Assembly: GCA_015068055.1 (NCBI GenBank)
Contig: SVLG01000059.1
Coordinates: 1 to 13,124 of the forward strand
From: Oscillospiraceae bacterium
GTDB lineage: Bacteria > Bacillota_A > Clostridia > Oscillospirales > Oscillospiraceae
Length of the DNA: 13,124 bases
Direction of reading: 5' to 3'
This document shows, piece by piece, positions 6,410-11,664 of this stretch. Position 1 is the stretch's first letter. Each line of letters begins with the position of its first letter. The notes under the pieces were generated by a model, which worked only from the letters and a program-made list of their open reading frames with translations, was not told where the DNA came from and did no database searches. The translations under genes were made by a program, and so were the position numbers.

Positions 6410-6967
6410 ATGAAGAAGAAAAAGCTATACATACTCATAGCGCTCCTTGTCGTCCTTGCCCTGCTGGCCGTCACTGAGCGCAGCGAAAGCGCGGCCCCCG
6501 TCGTTGACGAGTCTCTGCAGCTGGTCGAAGACGTGGTGGAGGAAGCGGTCGAGGAAGTTGCGGACATAGTCGAGGAGACCGCTGAACCCGAAGCCGAACC
6601 GGAGGAAGAAGCGCCGCTTCTGGACGAACACGGCACTTACGACTCCAAGGAGGATGTAGCGCTCTTCATCCACCTGTATGGTCGTCTTCCGGATAACTAC
6701 ATGTCCAAAAAGGAAGCCGAAAAGCTCGGCTGGGAGGGTGGTTCTCTGGAACGTTACGCCCCCGGCATGTGCATCGGCGGCAGCCGCTTTGGCAATTACG
6801 AGGGACTGCTGCCTGAGGCCAAGGGCCGCACTTACACCGAGTGCGACATTGACACCCTCGGAGCCAATTCCCGGGGTGCCAAGCGCATCGTTTTTTCCAA
6901 CGACGGCCTCATTTACTACACCGACGACCACTACGAGAGCTTTGAGCTGCTCTATGGAGAACCCTGA
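6410..6967 (+). CDS. Secreted barnase-family ribonuclease
   Basis: A 185-residue guanine-type extracellular RNase that cleaves single-stranded RNA. The N-terminus (MKKKK plus a Leu/Val core to about residue 20) is a signal peptide or anchor. Residues about 33-73 are a strongly acidic pro-region or linker. Residues about 78-185 align end to end with barnase: LPDNYMSKKEA, APGMCIGG, GNYEGLLP, GRTYTECDI, AKRIVFS, LIYYTDDHY. By that alignment (from memory) the catalytic Glu73, Arg87 and His102 are E144, R159 and H174; Lys27 is K100, Arg83 is R155 and Glu60 is E131. Barnase Arg59 is replaced by Y130. The ATG is three bases after the DUF937 stop, and the nearest purine run (6388-6393) is 16 bases away, so initiation is probably weak or coupled. 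The next gene encodes its inhibitor. Confidence 0.95.
   Translation: MKKKKLYILIALLVVLALLAVTERSESAAPVVDESLQLVEDVVEEAVEEVADIVEETAEPEAEPEEEAPLLDEHGTYDSKEDVALFIHLYGRLPDNYMSKKEAEKLGWEGGSLERYAPGMCIGGSRFGNYEGLLPEAKGRTYTECDIDTLGANSRGAKRIVFSNDGLIYYTDDHYESFELLYGEP
6956..6960 (+). promoter_or_regulatory. Ribosome binding site of the barstar gene
   Basis: GGAGA at 6956-6960, six bases before the ATG at 6967 and inside the end of the ribonuclease gene. It fixes the barstar start and contrasts with the missing site in front of the ribonuclease. Confidence 0.7.
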
Positions 6968-7233
6968 TGGAATATGTACTGGATGTGCGCGAACTGCGCA
7001 GCTGCGGCGCTTTCCACGCCCGGCTGAAGGAGACGCTCTCCTTCCCTGCCTGGTACAGCGGCAATCTGGACGCTATGTATGACTGCCTTACGGACCTCCC
7101 ACGGGGGACGAGACTCGTCATACAGAACTTCTCCGCGCTGGAGGAGCAGCTGGGCCCCCGTTATACCGCCAAACTCCGCCGCGTCCTCAACGATGCGGCA
7201 GCAGAGGGCCGCTTTGACTGGGAGGAGGTATAA
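6967..7233 (+). CDS. Barstar-family ribonuclease inhibitor
   Basis: An 88-residue cytoplasmic inhibitor expected to bind the ribonuclease encoded just upstream and protect the producer before export. It aligns with barstar almost without gaps, and residue numbers coincide: PAWYSGNLDAMYDCLTD matches the barstar inhibitory helix. D35 and D39, the acidic residues that enter the barnase active site, are present. Y29 and W38 of barstar are W29 and Y38 here, C40 is kept, Glu76 is D76, and AEG follows at 79-81. The ATG shares one base with the ribonuclease TGA stop and has its own GGAGA, so translation is both coupled and independently supported. No signal peptide is present, as expected for an immunity protein. 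Confidence 0.95.
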   Translation: MEYVLDVRELRSCGAFHARLKETLSFPAWYSGNLDAMYDCLTDLPRGTRLVIQNFSALEEQLGPRYTAKLRRVLNDAAAEGRFDWEEV

Positions 7234-7236
7234 TTT

Positions 7237-7545
7237 GTGCTGATCCTGATCTCCGCTGTCTTTATGCTGATCTTCGCCCTGCTGGGCTGGCTTCTTTTCA
7301 AGGGCCATGTGGAGCCCATGATGAACGAGATGTTCGCTCCCGCCGCCAAGGGTGAGGTGAACAAAGAGGCTCTGGGTCGCTATATGGGCAGACTCATGTT
7401 TGCTCTGGCCGCCTGTCTTGCGCTGATGACGCTGGGCATCGCCTTCCATGTGGGTGTGCTGCAGCTCATAGCCGTATTGCTTTTCATCCTGCTCTTTGCC
7501 TTCGGCATGGTGTATCCGAATCTGAGCGGTAAGTTTCTAAAATAA
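7237..7545 (+). CDS. Small three-helix membrane protein (DUF3784-like layout)
   Basis: A 102-residue protein with hydrophobic helices at about 1-21, 51-70 and 73-93. A polar loop (residues 22-50) holds the conserved-looking KEALGRYMGRLMF before the second helix. The layout resembles DUF3784-type small membrane proteins, which also have a loop with an invariant-looking xFMGxxM before helix two; the assignment is tentative and the function unknown. The GTG start at 7237 is chosen because GGAGGAGGT (7221-7229) lies seven bases upstream, inside the end of the barstar gene. It begins three bases after the barstar stop and is the last gene of the unit, ending in the terminator at 7541-7581. A role in immunity or in export of the ribonuclease is possible but not shown. 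Confidence 0.75.
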   Translation: MLILISAVFMLIFALLGWLLFKGHVEPMMNEMFAPAAKGEVNKEALGRYMGRLMFALAACLALMTLGIAFHVGVLQLIAVLLFILLFAFGMVYPNLSGKFLK

Positions 7546-7581
7546 AAAGTGAGGACACAAAATGTGTCCTCACTTTTTATT
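7541..7581. terminator. Bidirectional rho-independent terminator
   Basis: A perfect 19-bp inverted repeat, arms 7541-7559 and 7563-7581, with a three-base loop; AATAAAAA and TTTTTATT form the outer stem. It overlaps the stop codon of the plus-strand membrane protein (7543-7545) and touches the stop of the minus-strand DUF3786 gene (7581-7583), so it closes both operons. Confidence 0.92.
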
Positions 7582-8180
7582 CAGTTGAATTTCTTCATCT
7601 GGCCCAGCACGTGTTCGCAGACCACCACGCGGTCCTCGGCGGCAAAGGCCTCGGGGAAGTTATCGGAAAAGAGGATCTGGGCGGAGGCGGGGAACTCGTC
7701 GTCACCCTCCCAGAGGATGAAGCGCAGGTACAGTCCCGGCAGGAAGTTGAACTCATAGCCAATGCCGCTTCCCTTGAACTCCGTGGCACCGAGGCCCTCG
7801 CAAGCCTTGCGGAACACGGCGGGCCGCCAGCCGTAGGTGCCGGCCATACGGAGAATGCAGCGCTGCTGGAACTTGGGGTCATAGGTCTCGCCCCAAGGCA
7901 TCTGGCTGTAGGTCACGAAACCCGTATGAGGGCCAACCTTCTTGCCCTCCAGCAGGTAGCGGCCAAAGAGGATGCGGCTCTTGTCATCCCAGCCCTCGTC
8001 GTCAAAGGCCGGAAAGCTCACGCTCCGGTCCGCGCCCAGCAGGTGCAGAGTAAACTTACCGTCGGCATAGGGGATACCCAGACGCGCAGCAATCTCGGCG
8101 GGATCGGCCTCCTGCAGGAGGCCCATGTAATGCTCCAGAGGCGCCATGGTCAGGTTATTGGCTCTGTAGGGAGTTTCCAT
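7581..8180 (-). CDS. DUF3786 domain protein
   Basis: A 199-residue soluble protein matching the DUF3786 family. The most telling segment is YSQMPWGETYDPKFQQRC (about 91-108), followed by a Gly-rich FKGSGIGYEFNFLPGL stretch, a predicted strand pair around LRFILWEGDDEFP, and FSDNFPEAFAAEDR near the C-terminus. The family has no established function that I know of, but it is found in anaerobes near corrinoid and Wood-Ljungdahl genes (from memory), which agrees with this setting. Cysteines 108, 127 and 188 do not form an obvious cluster. The ATG at 8180 has GGAGGG about eight bases upstream, and the start region overlaps the end of the ASKHA gene closely (stop at 8184-8186), so the two are co-translated from one message. 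It is the last gene of the acs operon. Confidence 0.85.
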   Translation of the reverse strand: METPYRANNLTMAPLEHYMGLLQEADPAEIAARLGIPYADGKFTLHLLGADRSVSFPAFDDEGWDDKSRILFGRYLLEGKKVGPHTGFVTYSQMPWGETYDPKFQQRCILRMAGTYGWRPAVFRKACEGLGATEFKGSGIGYEFNFLPGLYLRFILWEGDDEFPASAQILFSDNFPEAFAAEDRVVVCEHVLGQMKKFN

Positions 8181-8183
8181 ATC

Positions 8184-10109
8184 TTAACCCTCCACACTGG
8201 GGAAGAGTCGGCTGTCCGTATGAGGCAGGAAGCACGCGGACACAAACTCATCCATGTAAGTAGGCTCGTTGCTCAGTTCCACATAGGTCATGTTGCGGCC
8301 AATGTCGTTGACCTTCTCCTCGGCATCCCGGGCCATAAGCATGGCATAGGAGCCGGTGAGGGAAGAGTTGCCGATGTAGCTGAACTTTTCACGGTCCACG
8401 TCGGGGAGCATACCGATGTAAACGGCGTTGTCGATATCAATGCCGCTGCCGATGCCACCGGCGATCATGATCTTCTCCACAGCCTCCGGCTCCATGCCTA
8501 GGTTTGCAAGCATGAGACGAACGGCGGAGAAGATCGCGCCTTTGGCGCGAATGAAGTTGTCCAGATCCACCTCGTTGATGGAGACCTCACGACCGTCGGC
8601 GCTCTCGCTTTCGTCCGCGAGAACGTAGCGGCCCATACCAAACTCATCACGCAGCACGCGCTTACCCTCGCCAATAAACTTGCCGCGGGCATCGATAATC
8701 CCGGCGCGGAAGAGGGCCGCCACGGTGTCGATGATACCGCTGCCGCAGAGGCCGATGGGCTTCTGATCGGCGGTGTCACCCACAATGGTAAGGTTGGGCT
8801 CCATCGTCTCCTTGTCGATGGTCACGGCCTCGATGGCGCCCACGGTGGCACGCATGCCGCAGGAGATGTCACCGCCCTCAAAGGCGGGACCTGCGGAGCA
8901 GGCGCAGGTAAACATATAGTCGCTGTTGCCCAGCACCAGCTCACCGTTGGTGCCAAGGTCAATGAAGAGGGAGAGTTCCTCGCTGTTCCAAAGGCCGGTA
9001 GCCAGAACACCGGCGGTGATGTCGCCGCCCACATAGCTGCCCACGTTGGGAGCCAGCACCAGAGGTGCTGCACTGTTGAGCCCAGGGATCAGGTCACCGG
9101 CACGGAGGGTGCCGCTCTCAAAAAAGCTGGGGATAAAGGGCTCCATACGGATGGGGTCGGCATAAACACCCAGCAGCAGATGCTCCATGGTGGTGTTGCC
9201 GGCGATGCAGACGCGGTAGATGCGCTCCCGGGAGATGCCGGCCTGATGACAAAGGCTGTCCAGCAGGGGCACAAGAGTCTCCTCCACCACAGCCTTCTGC
9301 AGGCGCTTGGCGCCGCCGGGCTTCACGGAATGGATGATACGGTTGATGACGTCGGCGCCGTAGCGGATCTGACCGTTGCCGGCGCTGGCACGGCCCAGCA
9401 GCTTGCCGCTGACCATATCGGTCAGAACGCCGGTGACGGTGGTGGTGCCGATGTCGATGGCCACACCGCAGACGGGGGCCTCATCGTCGCCGGGCAGTAG
9501 ATCCACCACGACGGTCTGCTCCTCGTAGAGAGCCAGCACGCAGCGGACGGCAAAGTCCTTCTCCCGGAGAACGGCTGCCAGCTTGCAAAGCGTTGCGAAG
9601 GAAAGGCGCACGTTGGCATAGCCTTCGGCTTCCACCGCCCAGATGAGGCGCTCGTTATCGGGCATGGTGTCATCCAGCGTAGGCTCACTAAGCTGCAGGG
9701 AGATGACCTCGATGGAGTTTTTCTCCATGACGCCGGCAGAGCGAAGCTCGGTACGGATGTTTTCAAAGGCGGCAAAGGTGGCGGGGTCGTTGAGATCGGC
9801 GGTGCGGATACCGGTTTTGAAGGCAGAGGCCGTGTCGGGCACGGCCACGGTGACCTCGCCCTCCACGGTAGTCTCGCAGGCGAGACGCCAACCCTTGGCC
9901 CAGTCCTCGTCAGTGATGTGGCGGGTGTGCTCGGCCAGAGCGCTGCCGGCTACAATCTGAACCCGGCATTTGCCGCAGGTGCCGTTGCCGGCACAGGGGG
10001 CGTCGATGGCCACGCCGGCATGGCGGGCGATCTCCATAAGACTGTCGCCGCTGCGGGCGTTTACGCTGATCTCTTTTCCGTCACCAAAACGGAAGCTTAC
10101 TTTCGGCAT
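8184..10109 (-). CDS. ASKHA/[2Fe-2S] reductive activator of corrinoid protein (RACo-like)
   Basis: A 641-residue cytoplasmic protein of the RACo/RamA type. Such proteins use ATP to drive reduction of an inactive Co(II) corrinoid protein back to Co(I). Residues 1-95 are a plant-type [2Fe-2S] ferredoxin domain with C39, C45, C48 and C78 (APCAGNGTCGKC, then LACE). A linker and middle domain follow to about 210. The ASKHA domain starts with AIDIGTTTVTGVL (217-229), the phosphate-1 motif, and continues with LFIDLGTNGELVLGN, GLCGSGIIDT and a late KIMIAGGIGSGIDIDNA motif. In the acs context the likely target is the corrinoid iron-sulfur protein that donates the methyl group to AcsB; its genes are not in the window. 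The ATG at 10109 has GGGAG about 12 bases upstream, a long spacing. The gene sits 17 bases after cooC. Confidence 0.93.
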   Translation of the reverse strand: MPKVSFRFGDGKEISVNARSGDSLMEIARHAGVAIDAPCAGNGTCGKCRVQIVAGSALAEHTRHITDEDWAKGWRLACETTVEGEVTVAVPDTASAFKTGIRTADLNDPATFAAFENIRTELRSAGVMEKNSIEVISLQLSEPTLDDTMPDNERLIWAVEAEGYANVRLSFATLCKLAAVLREKDFAVRCVLALYEEQTVVVDLLPGDDEAPVCGVAIDIGTTTVTGVLTDMVSGKLLGRASAGNGQIRYGADVINRIIHSVKPGGAKRLQKAVVEETLVPLLDSLCHQAGISRERIYRVCIAGNTTMEHLLLGVYADPIRMEPFIPSFFESGTLRAGDLIPGLNSAAPLVLAPNVGSYVGGDITAGVLATGLWNSEELSLFIDLGTNGELVLGNSDYMFTCACSAGPAFEGGDISCGMRATVGAIEAVTIDKETMEPNLTIVGDTADQKPIGLCGSGIIDTVAALFRAGIIDARGKFIGEGKRVLRDEFGMGRYVLADESESADGREVSINEVDLDNFIRAKGAIFSAVRLMLANLGMEPEAVEKIMIAGGIGSGIDIDNAVYIGMLPDVDREKFSYIGNSSLTGSYAMLMARDAEEKVNDIGRNMTYVELSNEPTYMDEFVSACFLPHTDSRLFPSVEG

Positions 10110-10126
10110 TTTATGTCTAATCTCCC

Positions 10127-10897
10127 TTAGAAAGTGATCTTGTCCAGAGCCTCGTAGAGGGCCTTTTTCACGGGGTTGTCCTTGGGCAGGAAGGCAGTGG
10201 GCTTGCCGGCCCCGTCACACTCGTAGACGGTTTCGTCCTGAGGCAGAACACCCAGCAGCTCCATGCCGCTCTCACGGATGAGTTCCTCCACGCCTGCTGC
10301 CAGAACACCGCCGGGGGCGCGGTTCACCAGCAGCTTCACCTTGCCGTTGGGGACGAGCTTCAGGTCGTTCAGCACCAGATCATGGATGCGGGCGCAGGCC
10401 TGTACACCACGGCGGGACGCATCGGACACCAGAATGACGCTGTCTACTGCGGGCAAAACGCCGCGGCTCAGATGCTCCATGCCGGCCTCGTTGTCCACCA
10501 CGATGTAGCGGTAGTTGGCAGCGTACTTGGCCACCTGCGTGGTGAGGATGCCGTTGACAAAGCAGTAGCAGCCCTTGCCCTGAGTACGGCCCATGACCAG
10601 CAGGTCAAAGTCGTCGTCCTCCACGAGGGCATCGGCAAACTTCATATCGGCGTAATCGGCCTTGGTCATGCTGGCGGGCATACTGCCGTTGGCGCCGTCA
10701 CGCTCCATTTCTTCACGAATGTCGCCCAGAGTGGTCTCCACCTTGACGCCCAGCACCTCGTTGAGGTTGGAGTTGGCATCGGCATCCACAGCCAGGACGG
10801 GCCCCTGCTTCTTGGCAGCCAGATATTCGATGAGCATGCCGCTGATGGTGGTCTTACCAACGCCACCCTTACCGGCCAATGCGATGGTATGAGTCAT
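10127..10897 (-). CDS. cooC: CooC/AcsF-type nickel-insertion ATPase
   Basis: A 256-residue SIMIBI-class (MinD-like) ATPase of the CooC family, which binds nickel and ATP as a dimer and delivers the metal to CO dehydrogenase; the acetogen relative AcsF serves CODH/ACS maturation. A deviant Walker A, AGKGGVGKTT (8-17), carries the signature lysine K10 and the P-loop K15. DADANSN (38-44) is switch I. GKGCYCFVN holds the C110-x-C112 metal-binding pair at the dimer interface. VVDNEAGMEHLSRG (133-146) matches switch II, and a late NRAPGG resembles the nucleotide-base loop. The length is normal. The ATG at 10897 has GGAGGA seven bases upstream. It lies between a small unrecognised gene and the corrinoid activator. 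Whether its client is AcsB, a CODH elsewhere, or both, cannot be told here. Confidence 0.94.
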   Translation of the reverse strand: MTHTIALAGKGGVGKTTISGMLIEYLAAKKQGPVLAVDADANSNLNEVLGVKVETTLGDIREEMERDGANGSMPASMTKADYADMKFADALVEDDDFDLLVMGRTQGKGCYCFVNGILTTQVAKYAANYRYIVVDNEAGMEHLSRGVLPAVDSVILVSDASRRGVQACARIHDLVLNDLKLVPNGKVKLLVNRAPGGVLAAGVEELIRESGMELLGVLPQDETVYECDGAGKPTAFLPKDNPVKKALYEALDKITF

Positions 10898-10912
10898 AGT
10901 ATTCCTCCAATC

Positions 10913-11134
10913 TTATTCTGCTGAAGTCAGCGTATATTCAGTAAAAAGCCCATGCGAAAAGACGCGATAACGAAGGCCTTTGGGGCTATCATCGCGTTCA
11001 ATGCTTTCCGCATGGGGTTCCTCTGTGCGGATCCAGACATCGGGGTCGTCCATCTCGACCTCGTCGAAGAAGACATCCCGCATCTGATTGTTGCCGCACT
11101 CGTTTTTAATTTCCCGGATGACCTCGTAGATCAT
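10913..11134 (-). CDS. Small hypothetical protein between cooT and cooC
   Basis: A 73-residue protein that I do not recognise. It is acidic and mostly polar, with a predicted N-terminal helix (MIYEVIREIKNECG), a central acidic stretch (VEMDDPDVWIRTEEPHAES), and a C-terminal pair of strands containing RYRVFSHGLFTEYTLT. It has one cysteine (C13) and two histidines (H41, H60), and no membrane segment. Its ATG overlaps the cooT stop as ATGA (four bases) with no clear ribosome binding site, so translation is probably coupled to cooT, and cooC follows after 15 bases. That placement is the main support that it is a real gene and suggests a role in nickel or A-cluster maturation (inference). A spurious frame is less likely given the tight packing, but no homology backs the call. 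Confidence 0.72.
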   Translation of the reverse strand: MIYEVIREIKNECGNNQMRDVFFDEVEMDDPDVWIRTEEPHAESIERDDSPKGLRYRVFSHGLFTEYTLTSAE

Positions 11135-11325
11135 GCGGCGTCGGTACGGATTACCACGACGCCGCCGGTGAGGTCGATGTAGCTGAGTTCACCCTCAACC
11201 ACGGTCTCGGCACCGACAATATCGGTGAGGACAACCTTACCGGGCAGCACCTGTACCTGGCTCACATAGCGGGCCAGCACAGCGCTGTCGTCTTTGTTGT
11301 TCTTATAAGCGGTAGAAAGGCACAT
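11131..11325 (-). CDS. cooT: CooT-family nickel-binding protein
   Basis: A 64-residue protein of the CooT family. These are small beta-rich homodimers which, in Rhodospirillum rubrum, bind one Ni(II) per dimer and help to load CO dehydrogenase. The family hallmarks are visible: MC at the start with Cys2, the nickel ligand, then GKVVLTDIVGAETVVEG (29-45) and a closing hydrophobic IDLTGGVVVIRT strand. No other cysteine is present. The ATG at 11325 has AAAGGAG eight bases upstream. It lies five bases after the His-rich gene and overlaps the following small gene by four bases. Together with cooC and the His-rich protein it makes a nickel-delivery set next to acsB. Confidence 0.9.
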   Translation of the reverse strand: MCLSTAYKNNKDDSAVLARYVSQVQVLPGKVVLTDIVGAETVVEGELSYIDLTGGVVVIRTDAA

Positions 11326-11330
11326 GGGTC

Positions 11331-11588
11331 TTACTCCTTTATCTGATCCAGAACCTCAGCGAGCTTATCGTTGCCCTGACGCAGCAGCGCCATGGCTTCT
11401 TCCATGGTGGCTCTGGCCTCACCGCTGAGGGTAGCGGCCACGCCTTCCAGCTCGGCAACGTGGTTCCGGTTGTGATCGATCATATGGGCCAGCAGGATCG
11501 CCGGCGTGATTTCGCTGTGGGTATGCTCGTGGCTGTGATCATGAGAATGTTCGTGCTTGTGGCCGCGGCCAAATCCGAGAATGTGCAT
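11331..11588 (-). CDS. His-rich small protein, probable nickel chaperone or store
   Basis: An 85-residue protein. It opens with MHILGFGRGHKHEHSHDHSH and runs on to H24: nine histidines within the first 24 residues, eight of them strictly alternating from H10 to H24. From about residue 28 to the end it is predicted helical, with HMIDHNRNH placing H35, H39 and H43 at i, i+4 and i+8 on one face, then Ala/Glu-rich helix with no cysteine. Such His tracts bind Ni, Zn or Co; in R. rubrum CooJ plays this part, though its His tract is C-terminal and this protein does not look homologous overall. Position between acsB and cooT points to nickel. The ATG at 11588 has GGGAGG eight bases upstream. A zinc-binding role is an alternative. 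Confidence 0.85.
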   Translation of the reverse strand: MHILGFGRGHKHEHSHDHSHEHTHSEITPAILLAHMIDHNRNHVAELEGVAATLSGEARATMEEAMALLRQGNDKLAEVLDQIKE

Positions 11589-11609
11589 ATAGTATGCCTC
11601 CCTTATTTT

Positions 11610-11642
11610 GAAGAATGCCCGCCCAGGGGGCGGGCATTCTTC
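11610..11642 (-). other. GC-rich intercistronic hairpin after acsB
   Basis: A perfect 15-bp inverted repeat, arms 11610-11624 and 11628-11642, with a three-base loop, lying between the acsB stop (11665-11667) and the start at 11588. On the transcribed strand it is followed by AAAATAAGGGAGG rather than a T-tract, so it is not a standard intrinsic terminator. A processing or stabilising element that protects the acsB message, or a partial terminator, fits better (inference). Confidence 0.7.
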
Positions 11643-11664
11643 CGCTGTGAAAAAATTTGAAAAC

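Noticed and set aside
7611..8501. Plus-strand open frame opposite the DUF3786 and ASKHA genes
   Set aside because: It crosses two confidently assigned genes in antisense, and the product looks like a shadow translation without domains.
10382..10924. Plus-strand open frame opposite cooC
   Set aside because: Antisense to a conserved ATPase gene; the His/Val/Gly-rich product has no family resemblance.
11610..11642. Calling the hairpin after acsB a rho-independent terminator
   Set aside because: There is no T-tract after the stem on the transcribed strand, and the accessory genes downstream show no promoter of their own that I could see.
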